A stretch of DNA of 64,000 bases from Amblyomma americanum. Its lineage: Eukaryota > Arthropoda > Arachnida > Ixodida > Ixodidae. The stretch's first letter is position 1. The number at the start of each line of letters is the position of its first letter. Positions 43,235-53,216 of the stretch are shown piece by piece. Location of the stretch: NCBI RefSeq assembly GCF_052857255.1, contig NC_135505.1:139040343-139104342 (forward strand). The letters are read 5' to 3'. Under the pieces are notes generated by a model. That model was not told the DNA's origin and searched no databases. It saw only the letters and a list, made by a program, of their open reading frames with translations. A program made the position numbers and the translations under genes.

Positions 43235-44285
43235 TCATAACTTATAAAAAGGCTTTCACACTGTGTTGTCCTCGCTAGGTACTCAATGAAGCTGTTTCAT
43301 TCTCATTTCAGCCGCCGAATCGTTTACTTTGCGCAGGCTGCGGGACCAATACGATTTGCAAGCTTTTTTTTCTTTTTTTCTACGCGCTCATGTAGACACG
43401 CGTATGCGTGCATGTTGTCAACGTGTAAATCGCTATGCGAGTGCGGGGTCTTCCAAGTTTTCTACGCTGCGGAAAGGCAGATATGCTTTGAGATATGTAA
43501 ACAAAATACCTGATAAGTGCCTCATGCGTGCACTGTCACCACTGACTTTGTTTATTAAAGGGAAGCGCATGATGTCCTCTGCTGCCTATGTGCCAAAAAA
43601 ACTATTAACGAGAAAAAAAAAACTCAAAGTGTGGGTCCTGACGCAAACAGTACGCGAGGCTGGATTCCAGCGCCTTTCATTCAGATGCTTGTTCTCTACG
43701 GCGAAGCTGTAGTATACAGATGCGACATGCAGCAAAATTGGTATTCGTCAGACCTCAAGTAACTTGCACTTCCACCTTCCCGCCGTGACGACTGACTCGG
43801 GTAAAGGGCTAGTTCCGTTTACCGGTGGAGTTTCCGGTCTTTGGAAGATGCGTCTGTGATTGGTTGTAGCGTTTACTCGGAAATGACGTCACATAAACGA
43901 CGTTGCTACACTAATTTTTTGAGATCGGTGTGAACGTGGAAGTGCTTCGGGATTTTAATTTGATATTTTTTTAATCAACACAGCCATTATTTTGCATAAT
44001 AAAAAAAACCATCGGTATTGCCCACAGGAATAATCTATCCGTCGTGCTTAGTTTGATATTGCCCTTCAACGTAACCTTAATAGTACGGCTTAGGCATCCT
44101 TTAGAAGAAATCGTGCATTCCCCCAGGGAGAGTTGTGTTTATTTCTTCAGTTCTCCTAAATCACTGCTGTGAACAGATTTCCCCGGAGCTGAGGTAAATT
44201 CGAATTTTTTTAGACAACCCACCGATGAGAACAGTATGCAAGCAACCGAGGATACAAAACGAAACGAAGTTTTTTTTGTCTTTTT
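43235..44285. other. Intergenic, 3' flank of gene D
   Basis: A plus-strand frame of 127 codons (43329-43712) has no recognisable family. Nothing else is supported. Confidence 0.35.
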
Positions 44286-44291
44286 TTTATT
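44286..44291 (-). terminator. Candidate poly(A) signal of gene D
   Basis: AATAAA on the minus strand, about 365 nt beyond the gene D stop. Confidence 0.45.
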
Positions 44292-44655
44292 ACAAGATAC
44301 TAAAGAGCACTTCTTTCAGTAACAATTGTGTTACCTGTTGCAGAAATAGAAGGCAGCATTTGCGGAGCGAATCGACACTGTCTACCCGTGCATAAATGGG
44401 GCCGCACGTTTTTCTTGATAAGCTTCCAAAAGGGTCGCGCTTATTCACTGTAGATGTGTCCAAAAGAAAGGCGCGCAAACGCAAATGCACCGCTGATGTT
44501 TTCCGCACGCTGCCAGTCATGTAATCAAAACGGAAAAAAAAGTTCAGTGAATCGCACTCTTGGGAATCACATGTTTGCGGAACTGTTCACTCGATGAGTC
44601 GGCAATGAAGGTTGCTGTATGCACTTGACACGTGCTCATTGTCAACATGTTTGCG

Positions 44656-47600
44656 TCAGTAATCGGAACTTCCACTTTCTTCATTGACGAGAAGTATTTC
44701 TGAACCGTCGACTTGTAGTCGGCGTCTCTTGATGAAGCCGCATGCTCCCTTGGCAACAAGTCGTTTTGGTTTTGTCCGGCTGTTGTATCCGTCTGTGGCG
44801 CTCACTGGAATAAACGCACCTGTGGAACACGCTGCCGCTTCTCCCTGTGTACGTTTAGTCGAATGAGAGAATATCGCTTCGTCTGGGGGCGTAATCAAGT
44901 GGTCAGTCATCACTTGCAGTTCTTCTGGCATGAATAAACGCGATGCTACTACACAAACGTCGCTCGCGATACTACAGGGCTCAGATATCAGGGACAGAGT
45001 CGAAAAGTCTCGCAGCGAAAGCTCCAGATTTTCCCGCGGCTCGAACCGAGGCCTTTCAGGAGACGACTCATTGTTCTCTTGTCCTTCACAGGTCGGCGGT
45101 TCGCCTTCAGGTGACGGAAGATGACGCTCATGGGACGTGCAATCTTTGTTTGCCGATAGCGTCGCGCTGTTAGCCTTTTTCTTTCGCCGTCTAGCACCAC
45201 GTCCTCGCTTTGGTCTAGAACCGCGCCATCTACTAGCAGCTGTCGGCGCTTTTTCCTTAGAGTATGTCGGTATCGCGCTGCTTTTTTCATCATTTGATTG
45301 GCCGTGGAGCTGCGCAGCACTATTCAGAGTCTGCTTAGATGTTCCCGGTGTTTCTGTTAATATCCCATCAGTGTCTCCAGTCGGGCATGAGGTCTGTGCG
45401 GAGGTGCACTGCACCCTGTGAGAATGGTCTATATGCTTCCCGGTAGGATTTCGAGAAGTGGACCTTCCTAACAGAGGGCGATCTCCAGTCGACGGAATTC
45501 CAGAATTATTATGGTCTACCTTAAGATCTTCAGAAGTTACTCGCGGCTCCAAGGTGCTTATGGGAAAGTTGACTGCGCTGCCTTCTCTGGGTGGCTTCCC
45601 GTACTGAGCTGAAGAGGCCGCATTAAGAGAGACGATCGCCTTAGTACCACCATCGAAAGCTCCAACGTTTCTCGCTACGGCATCAGCATAGCTATGCGCC
45701 AGACACGGTGATTGCGTTTGCCTAATAAGTCGTTTTCTCTGTTGAGGTAACAGGTTATGCGGAAGATGCTGCTGTTGTATTGCATGTTCGCTTGCTTTAT
45801 GCGGTGCTTGTTGCGGTTGCGAGGCATTGTGGTCCCGTGGAAGTGAATGACGACCGCTTTCCGTGCACGACGGCTGTGACTGGAGTGCTAGCGCCGATTG
45901 CTGCAATGCATTGCATTCGTGCCCGACGTTGGAGTACGCGCTGGTATACGCAGGCCACACGGGTTGCTGACTCGCTTCTTGCGTCTCCCGTATATTCGCA
46001 GGTTGAGACCGTGTCCTTTGTTGTTGACGAGCTCGCTCGTTTTGAGGTCCTGCCTGCTCCTTGAGCACCTGAGGTAATGCAGCCGCGTGACGTCTCTCCT
46101 CAGCGAATGCTCGATCGCAGTCAAGCAGCCACTTGAAAACGGCAGCCATGCGGTCTGTTTCGGGAACGGGCCTTGTTTCCAGCATGCCGTAAAGTGGTGT
46201 GTGGCTGGCACGCGCCATGTGCCGATTGTTTTGGGGATTTGAAATCGGGCCTTCAGGGCGCGCTATTATCCATGGCCTTGTGAATTGAGGGAGTTCCTTT
46301 GCCACCGGTCTCCAGAAAAAGGGTGCTTCCAACGCCGGCAACACCGGCTGCATGAATCGGTCTCGCTGCACTTGCAATGCCTGAGGGTTTACAGCGCTTG
46401 GCTTCAACGTGGCCCTAACTGTCGCGTAACTCTGACACACTGGTGCAGCGTAGGGCAGTAAACCAGGGTTCACGTGTGATGCATTGGCTGGGAGTATTGA
46501 CGGGGCACTGTGCTGCGGCTCCAGAAGCTCAAGTGGCACATTATGAACTTCACCGTAGGGACGGGTCCCGGTAGGAAACCGGGGCGCTTTCGGTGTCCGT
46601 GAAGCTAGAGGCACTGACCTCGTAGAAGTACGACGGGGTCTAAAATCACCGGTGGGCGGCAAGCAGTTAGAAGCAATCTTAGGCTGAGGCACCGAGTCGC
46701 AAATTAAATGTTGCTGCGTTGCCGCTGCTGGAACCGATGGAAGGTCAGGAGCGATTGGACGGTATGCACTTTGAGACGAGGTATGCTGCGCTGCCGCTGC
46801 TGTAACCGATGGAGGGTCAGGAGCCATTGGACGGTATGCACTTTGAGACGAGGTATGCTGCGCTGCCGCTGCTGTAACCGATGGAGGGTAAAGAGCGATT
46901 GGACGGTATGCACTTTGAGACGAGGTATGCTGCGCTGCCGCTGCTGTAACCGATGGAGGGTCAGGAGCGATTGGACGGTATGTACTTTGAGACGAGGTAT
47001 GCTGCGCTGCCGCTGCTGTAACCGATGGAGGGTCAGGAGCGATTGCACGGTACGTACTTTGAGAGGAGGTATGCTGCGTTGCCGCTGCTGTAACCGATGG
47101 AGGGTAAGGAGTGATTGGACGGTATGCACTTTGGGACGAGGCATGACCGGATGTGACAGGGCGCGAAGCGTGAGCAATCTGACGGTATCTTTGGTGAGGT
47201 GTGATGTGGGTGTTTATGACAGTTTTCGATAAATGTTCAGCAATATCTGATTGTCGCTTTTGATCCATCTGCTGAATCGGTCCTACTAGTAGGGAAGAAA
47301 CATAGCGGTTTGATTCACTTGCGCTACTTTGTGCTGCAGCTGGTGAATTTGCGCCTCCAGGTTTAACAGCGCTGCAGGTCCTCTGTGAGGTACACGGATG
47401 ATCAGTGCTTCTAAAACCTGATTTATATTTAACATTATTCAGATCCATGGGGATTTCCACGCCTGAAAAGCATTTTCCTTGGGTATTCGTAAGAAAGGAA
47501 GTTCTACACGCCAAGTATTTCTGATCGTCCTCCTCGTTCAGTTCACGGGTACGACTAACTTCTTTTGGTAAAGACAAGTGCTGGGCACTACTGTTCGAAT

Positions 47601-47775
47601 TTTCCTTCTTGGAGTCTTGTCCACAGGCACCGCGGAAACTGTCGCCGGGCTCAAGGCTTACTACTTCTGGGGTAGATACGGGATTCGCTTCAAGGTCGTG
47701 TTGAGTTGACGCAGTCAGGGTGACACCACCGACTTGTTCCGCGCGGTCCGTGTCACGATGCGCATCGTTGTCCAT
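44656..47775 (-). CDS. Gene D: disordered protein with 24-aa tandem repeats, array member 4
   Basis: An unrecognised 1039-aa protein in one exon. The ATG has good context (AACATGG). Residues 211-350 are tandem 24-residue repeats (YRPIAPDPPSVTAAAAQHTS type), rich in Ala, Ser, Pro and Tyr, giving a low-complexity segment. Pro- and Gln-rich stretches follow. SYADAV at 695-700 recalls SWAESV of gene B. A strongly basic cluster at 850-867 starts W-R-G-S-R-P-K-R-G-R-G and is a likely nucleic-acid-binding or nuclear signal. The C-terminus has G-Y-N-S-R-T-K-P-K-R and K-R-R-R-L-Q...I-L-L-V-N-E, similar to the end of gene C. It ends in an acidic G-S-S-D-Y. An acceptor site lies 63 nt upstream. No domain of known function is visible. 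Confidence 0.8.
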   Translation of the reverse strand: MDNDAHRDTDRAEQVGGVTLTASTQHDLEANPVSTPEVVSLEPGDSFRGACGQDSKKENSNSSAQHLSLPKEVSRTRELNEEDDQKYLACRTSFLTNTQGKCFSGVEIPMDLNNVKYKSGFRSTDHPCTSQRTCSAVKPGGANSPAAAQSSASESNRYVSSLLVGPIQQMDQKRQSDIAEHLSKTVINTHITPHQRYRQIAHASRPVTSGHASSQSAYRPITPYPPSVTAAATQHTSSQSTYRAIAPDPPSVTAAAAQHTSSQSTYRPIAPDPPSVTAAAAQHTSSQSAYRPIALYPPSVTAAAAQHTSSQSAYRPMAPDPPSVTAAAAQHTSSQSAYRPIAPDLPSVPAAATQQHLICDSVPQPKIASNCLPPTGDFRPRRTSTRSVPLASRTPKAPRFPTGTRPYGEVHNVPLELLEPQHSAPSILPANASHVNPGLLPYAAPVCQSYATVRATLKPSAVNPQALQVQRDRFMQPVLPALEAPFFWRPVAKELPQFTRPWIIARPEGPISNPQNNRHMARASHTPLYGMLETRPVPETDRMAAVFKWLLDCDRAFAEERRHAAALPQVLKEQAGPQNERARQQQRTRSQPANIRETQEASQQPVWPAYTSAYSNVGHECNALQQSALALQSQPSCTESGRHSLPRDHNASQPQQAPHKASEHAIQQQHLPHNLLPQQRKRLIRQTQSPCLAHSYADAVARNVGAFDGGTKAIVSLNAASSAQYGKPPREGSAVNFPISTLEPRVTSEDLKVDHNNSGIPSTGDRPLLGRSTSRNPTGKHIDHSHRVQCTSAQTSCPTGDTDGILTETPGTSKQTLNSAAQLHGQSNDEKSSAIPTYSKEKAPTAASRWRGSRPKRGRGARRRKKKANSATLSANKDCTSHERHLPSPEGEPPTCEGQENNESSPERPRFEPRENLELSLRDFSTLSLISEPCSIASDVCVVASRLFMPEELQVMTDHLITPPDEAIFSHSTKRTQGEAAACSTGAFIPVSATDGYNSRTKPKRLVAKGACGFIKRRRLQVDGSEILLVNEESGSSDY
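46709..47150 (-). repeat. 72-bp coding tandem repeat in gene D, about six units
   Basis: The marker GGTA[TC]G[CT]ACTTTGAGA on the plus strand falls at 46761, 46833, 46905, 46977, 47049 and 47121, exactly 72 bases apart. Units are mostly over 90% identical, far fresher than the repeats of A and B, so copy number may vary between individuals. Confidence 0.95.
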
Positions 47776-47838
47776 GTTTTTCTTCGCGTGAAGTCAATGC
47801 TGCACACCGGGATTGCGTTGTAGTGCGCGGACTGCTTC

Positions 47839-47858
47839 CTGAAAAGGAGTCAGGCAAT
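47839..47858 (-). promoter_or_regulatory. 3' splice site upstream of gene D
   Basis: The minus strand reads TTGCCTGACTCCTTTTCAG, with the exon starting at 47838, 63 nt before the ATG. A donor-like CAAG/GTTAGT at 48454/48453 on the same strand could bound a 615-nt intron, but other donors are possible. Confidence 0.6.
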
Positions 47859-48839
47859 TATTTTAAAATTGGTGACGTCACGTAAATGAACAGAAATGGT
47901 ACCTTCTATCTTTAAAAGTACTTGTATAGTCACCAATGCAAAACTGTATCTACAGTTTTGCATCGACACTAGACGGTCGTATGAAAAGGTTCTAGTTGAC
48001 ACGGATGACTCGAGCAGTGATCGCGTTTTGGTCTAGCGGTATGGGACAATGCGTCAGTATGACAAGGTTTGACGCATTAATTCCAGGAGCATTTACATCC
48101 TTGTATGTGCGTCTGCACATACATTTCGCATGAAATCTGCTAGATAAAGTGCATATGCTAAACAAGCACCTGTCTCGTGACACCATTTTGGCGTAGAAAA
48201 TAGTCGCTGAAGGTACAACTACGAAATATATTTACACTTTCTGTCTCCTTACGGGTGTGTCTTTAACAAGTCTGACACGGATTCGCGAGGATGAATATAC
48301 AAGTACATCAAGATAACCCCATAGACTAGTTTTTCTGCAACAATTCTTTTACATATAAATGACTCATTGACACGTTTCTTTGGATGACTGTATAAAAACT
48401 GGCGCGGAGTTTGTTTTGCACTGCATTCTGGGAGTCTTGGAGGAATAACTAACCTTGACACACCTCTCTAGTGAATGTAGGCTCATATGATGGCCCATAC
48501 CCAGTGATCGATACCGGCAATGACGAGCTGGTAACAAAGAGAGCATAGCCACTACTGCAACGCCAAGACAACTCCAGCACCATCGTATTGCACACACCTG
48601 GGTGTCAGCTGCGGCGAATGCTAAAGTCTCGTACCATATGAATGAATTATGGCTCGTTCACACTTGGGCACTCGGCGGCGAGAGAAAGCGAAAAATTCGT
48701 TGGAGGTACTTAGATATCTTTTAACTGCGGGACGGCGAAGGCCGTTTGCGACTCATTGCACTGATTTGAATTTGCCGCGCTCGAATTCATTTCATGACAG
48801 AGGAGAAGAGCACCTGGGCCGAGCGTGGCGCCACATGAC
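47859..48839. other. Intergenic between D and the LINE
   Basis: Bases 48649-48690 (ATGGCTCGTTCACACTTGGG, CACTCGGCGGCGAGAG) recur inverted at 51540-51590, so at least this part is a dispersed repeat. No gene is supported. Confidence 0.4.
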
Positions 48840-48848
48840 CTAGCTCAC

Positions 48849-49778
48849 GATGAGGTCAGCGAACATAGAATACAGGAGTTCACGCTAGAATTAGTGGATG
48901 AGTACAAGTATCTTGGAGTGTGGATAAATAACGGTGCTGAGTATCTGACAGAGCATGAAAAATATGTAATGAATAAAGCTAGTAGAAATGCAGCTTTCAT
49001 GAAAAATAGGGCACTGTGGAATTACAATAGGTATGAAGTGGTAAGAGGGATCTGGAAAGGGGTGATGGTTTCTAGTCTGACTTTCGGTAATGCGGTCCTG
49101 TGCATGAGACCAGATGTTCAAGCAACGTTAGAAATTAAACAACGTGTCGTAGGGAGGCTAGCTTTGGGAGCACATGGCAATACACCAAATCAGGGGGTAC
49201 AGGGTGATATTGGATGGGCGTCTTTCGAGAGCAGAGAGGCTAGCAGTAAGATAGCACTTGAGGAACGATTGAGAAAAATGGATGAAAATCAGTGGGCTAG
49301 GAAAGTTTTCAGATACCTGTATATAAGGAATGTTGATACGAAATGGAGAAAGCGAACTAGAAAATTGACAAGCAAATATCTGGACAGCAGTAGGGGGGCA
49401 AATCAGCAATTATCGGTTAAGAAAAAGGTTAAAGAAACAGAGAGAGCGCTGTGGAAAACAGGGATGCTGACGAAATCAGCACTGGGAACATACAGGATTT
49501 TTAAGCAGGAAATTGCCAAAGAAAAATTCTATGATAACTGGAGGGGAAGGTCTTGGTTGTTTGAGGCCAGGACTGGAGTTTTGCGTACTAAGACATATAG
49601 AGTCAGGTACCACGAGATAGACACTGTGTGCGTTGCGTGCGTAGAGGAGGAGGAAACGGCTGAACACTTGATACTTTTCTGTAAAGGGCTTCACCCTACA
49701 GTGGAAAGCAGCGGGGCTGATTTATCCAAGGCATTGGGGTTTAAGGACAGTGGAGGGAAAGTAGATTTTAACGGGTAG
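48849..49778 (+). pseudogene. LINE reverse transcriptase, C-terminal fragment
   Basis: About 310 codons open to the stop at 49776-49778. E-Y-K-Y-L-G-V-W-I near the start is the conserved Y-L-G block that follows the catalytic part of LINE reverse transcriptases. The catalytic F/Y-x-D-D region itself is missing through 5' truncation. The C-terminal part has C-V-A-C followed by H-L-I-L-F-C, the cysteine-histidine knuckle typical of non-LTR elements. The frame is otherwise intact, so the insertion is fairly young. It cannot be active by itself. The clade is not assigned. Confidence 0.8.
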
Positions 49779-49890
49779 AAGTAACCAAGCGAAGGTTATC
49801 TGATTGGTGGCTAAAATCAAGAGAAGAGTAAAATTTCATGTCATGGCTAGGTGGCTTGAGCCACCGCCCGATTTAAAGGGTTCAGCCGTA

Positions 49891-50498
49891 TCCATCCATC
49901 CATCCATCCATCCATCCATCCATCCATCCATCCATCCATCCATCCATCCATCCATCCATCCATCCATCCATCCATCCATCCATCCATCCATCCATCCATC
50001 CATCCATCCATCCATCCATCCATCCATCCATCCATCCATCCATCCATCCATCCATCCATCCATCCATCCATCCATCCATCCATCCATCCATCCATCCATC
50101 CATCCATCCATCCATCCATCCATCCATCCATCCATCCATCCATCCATCCATCCATCCATCCATCCATCCATCCATCCATCCATCCATCCATCCATCCATC
50201 CATCCATCCATCCATCCATCCATCCATCCATCCATCCATCCATCCATCCATCCATCCATCCATCCATCCATCCATCCATCCATCCATCCATCCATCCATC
50301 CATCCATCCATCCATCCATCCATCCATCCATCCATCCATCCATCCATCCATCCATCCATCCATCCATCCATCCATCCATCCATCCATCCATCCATCCATC
50401 CATCCATCCATCCATCCATCCATCCATCCATCCATCCATCCATCCATCCATCCATCCATCCATCCATCCATCCATCCATCCATCCATCCATCCATCCA
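49891..50498 (+). repeat. (TCCA)n microsatellite, about 152 perfect units
   Basis: 608 bases of uninterrupted TCCA, directly attached to the LINE 3' UTR. Because the unit is four bases, all frames read as endless S-I-H-P or W-M-D-G and are not genes. Other copies of the LINE have only two to eight imperfect units. Confidence 0.97.
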
Positions 50499-51248
50499 CG
50501 TGACCCAGGTGGCGATGTAACGGACGGACGGTCACCGCGAGTATGAGCCATTAAAGGCAATCGCCTTAATACGCCGCCCGTGAAATGCGTCCTCGTTCAC
50601 AACTCCTGGCCACCACGTCGCCGCTTCGACCGCGAGCTCTCGCCTTAAACGTGTTCCTCCGCGCCCTGTCGTCTGAAGGTTATTACGCACGTTCCAGCTG
50701 AAAACGACCAACAGATCTTTCTTTGCGTGACGATCACTCACTTCCGCAACAAAAAGGACGGTGCGGGATAGAGCAATCACACGGCCATCTAAGCTTACGC
50801 ATTCCTAGCATCCTTCTTGAGAAAATAAGCCTCGTTAGACTAGCTTAACCCAGAAGGGATCACCTTCAAATCACATTAGACTGTACACAGACATCTTTAG
50901 AATAGAGTACGCTTTCTCACGCTTAATCCGAGCGTTCTGCTGCACGCTACGCCATTTCTCACATTGGCACATCTAGTTGAGCGTATGCTAACCGACGCGC
51001 AGCGATAAGCTCAAGCCAGTGGCGCCATCTCATTTTTAGGACCGGAACAATTTTTCTCAACAAACCTATACGCTCTTTTTTTAGCCTATTAGCAGCAGAA
51101 ATTCCACTCTAAATAAAACAATTCAACTAATTTACCACTTGTACATTTTGTTATAGGCGAGATGAGACGAAGCAAAAGACCGGTGTTCCATTTATGGCCC
51201 GTAACTTCCTGAAAAAGGCGGTAACATCGACGGATTCAATCCGAAGCG
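50499..51248. other. Intergenic, nothing recognised
   Basis: No gene or repeat recognised. Confidence 0.4.
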
Positions 51249-51366
51249 AGGGAATGGATGGAAGGATAGATGGATACGGCTGAACCCTTTGAATCGGGCG
51301 GTGGCTCAAGCCACCTAGCCATGACTTATGAAATTTTGCTCTTCTCTTGATTTTAGCCACCAATCA
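51249..51366 (-). mobile_element. LINE 3' end fragment (TCCA-tailed family)
   Basis: Minus-strand copy of the last 120 bases or so, with tail GGATGGAAGGATAGATGGAT at 51256-51275 and CTCAAGCCACCTAGCCATGA at 51305-51324. Confidence 0.8.
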
Positions 51367-51600
51367 GATAACTGCTTCGAAGGGCGCCGCCACGGATGTT
51401 GCCGCTGGAAGACAACTTCCTCGTCACCGTCCCATTGGCCTATGGGGATCGGCGAAATTTTTCCAGCGGCCGATATCGGTCCCGGGCCGATCGGACTATC
51501 CGCTGGGTGTTTGGGCGGAGTCGCTGTAATGGCGGTGTTTTCCGATCGCTCTCGCCGCCGAGTGACCAAGTGTGAATGCGCCACTAAAAGGTTGTTCTGC
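51367..51600. repeat. Unclassified dispersed repeat
   Basis: GC-rich block. Its right part (GATCGCTCTCGCCGCCGAGT, GACCAAGTGTGAATGCGCCAC) is an inverted match to 48649-48690. Several GGCCGAT words suggest a DNA transposon end. No transposase frame. Confidence 0.4.
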
Positions 51601-52617
51601 CACCGGCACGTTTTTCATCCATTCCGGAGGCCGTCTCACGCGATGATTTCGCAGCAGGAAAGTAGCACTAAATCTACGCTTGTTCGCCAAGCCTTTAAGC
51701 TCGCATCGTCGACTTTGTCGATGTTGAGAAGTTACAGAACGAATCAAGCATACGGCAAACGTCGTGCAGAGGCGCCGCGAATTACGTCAGGGTATAGATC
51801 AAAACCTGCTTAGAAATGTAAAAAAAAAAACTAACTAGGGCGTCTGGCTACGCTTTCAGGTCTACGTTCGCTGATGATGCAAGCAACCTCGCTTCGGGAC
51901 ATATAACAGACTCACCTACACACTGGTGCCTCCCAACACGTTGCGGTCCAGCTTGTGAATTCAGAGTATACAACTTCCTGCCACGGCAGCCTATAGCGAG
52001 CTTGCGTCACAGGTCTTGGAACTCGCTTGCCTGGTGCACAAAATGGCGCTCGCGAAGCACGAAGTTTGGCTAGACGTACGATGTATGTTATTCATCTTTG
52101 TGACGAGGTGAAAGCAACACCGTACTTAAGAAACAATGCGCCTTAGTTAACATCGCTCAGCTACGCTCTTGCAACACACCCAGTGTGCCCCTACTGTCTG
52201 GGTGATATCTGCGTAAAAAAAAAAATTAAGATTAAGTTTTCCGCCACAAACATGGCTAGAAGGAACGGAAACTACTCTCACAAAGTGTGTGATGAATCAG
52301 AGAATATAAGCACAGTGTTCCGAGGGCAGCGCCGGTATCAGCTATGCGACAACTAGTATCACCGCAGCACGAAAGATAGAGGCTGTGCCGAAAAAGATAT
52401 GGTACTCATCCTGTGATTCATGCTCGTATAATAATCAGCTGGGCGTGGTTGCCTTGAGTCGCCCGGCATTCGTGTCATGCTTGCACTTGTTGATGGCGGA
52501 AGGCGAGCTTGGAATCCCCTAAAAACTCATTGCTCGCTTTTTACTGGTTTTTGTGGTTTCGTAAAGCACTAGTTAAATTATTATGACACAAAATTTTTAT
52601 TGTGTTTCACGGCACTG
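51601..52617. other. Intergenic, nothing recognised
   Basis: No gene or repeat recognised. Confidence 0.4.
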
Positions 52618-52731
52618 TAAGCGGGATTTAGCGTCACGAAGTGAGATGTACCATGAGGGAAGCCGCAGTGGAGGGCTGTGGGTGATTTTACACCACCTAA
52701 TGATTTTCAACGTGCACATACATCACAGCAA
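52618..52731 (-). mobile_element. SINE body interrupted by a MITE
   Basis: GATTTAGCGTCACGAAGTGA, GGAAGCCGCAGTGGAGGGCT and CAACGTGCACATACATCACAGC match the body of the Ruka-like SINE in minus orientation. The match stops at 52731, where the MITE begins, and may resume for about ten bases (GGGCGTGTTT, compare CGGGCGCCTTT) after 53064. Confidence 0.65.
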
Positions 52732-53064
52732 ATGGGGAACCTGCGCTGTCAAGGTGGCACTGCAATTGTTCCATTCGGTGACTCAAAGCTGCTTTTGTCA
52801 GCCGCTTGGGACGCTGCAAACGCGAGAACACATTTTGCGCGATTAGATACCCTCGTTTGGCTGACAGCATTCATTGCCTAGTTCTCTCGGCGTAGCCCAG
52901 ATAACTGACGCACGGCACATGCGCCTTCGACAGAGCGCGAAGGCTCACGCCAATAAGTGCCTGAAGGTGGCGCGGAAAAGTACCCAAAACTGCTTGCTCT
53001 TCTCGCTAGGCAGTGTATTATGGCGCTGCAATCGGCCCCGCAAACTTCAGCGCAAGTTCCCCAT
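52732..53064. mobile_element. MITE, copy 2 (about 333 bp)
   Basis: Same family as 1864-2200. The inverted ends ATGGGGAACCTGCGCTG and ATGGGGAACTTGCGCTG agree at 16 of 17 bases. It lies inside a SINE, which fixes the order of insertion: SINE first, MITE later. Confidence 0.8.
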
Positions 53065-53071
53065 GGGCGTG

Positions 53072-53216
53072 TTTGTGGATGGATGAGCGGATGGATAAGG
53101 CTGAACCCTTTAAATCGGGCGATGGTTCACGCCACCTAGCCATGACTTGTGAAATTTTACTCTTTTCTTGATTTTAGCCACTGATCACATAACCTTCGCT
53201 TGGTTACTTCTAAAAA
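53072..53216 (-). mobile_element. LINE 3' end fragment (TCCA-tailed family)
   Basis: Minus-strand copy directly next to the MITE. It has tail TGGATGGATGAGCGGATGGA, then the 3' UTR with GCCACCTAGCCATGACTTGT and ATAACCTTCGCTTGGTTACT. Confidence 0.8.

Larger units (their letters stand above)
48840..50498 (+). mobile_element. 5'-truncated non-LTR retrotransposon (LINE) with expanded TCCA tail
   Basis: Contains the C-terminal part of a reverse transcriptase frame, its 3' UTR (49780-49890) and a TCCA tail. The tail-bearing 3' end recurs at 551, 36283, 40063, 51249 and 53075, marking an abundant family. A 21-base segment at the left (CACATGACCTAGCTCACGATG, 48833-48853 approximately) resembles the right flank after the tail (CACGTGACCCAGG...) at about 16 of 21 positions, a possible eroded target duplication. 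Confidence 0.85.

Noticed and set aside
46709..47150. Possible CRISPR-like direct repeats
   Set aside because: Units are contiguous without spacers and lie in a eukaryotic coding exon.
46708..47232. A 174-codon plus-strand and a 157-codon minus-strand frame with Arg/Cys- or Leu/His/Gln-rich repeats
   Set aside because: They are shadows of the 72-bp repeat in gene D; a repeat length divisible by three keeps all frames open.
49804..50560. Several long frames of S-I-H-P or W-M-D-G repeats on both strands
   Set aside because: They are readings of the TCCA microsatellite; a four-base unit never meets a stop in these frames.
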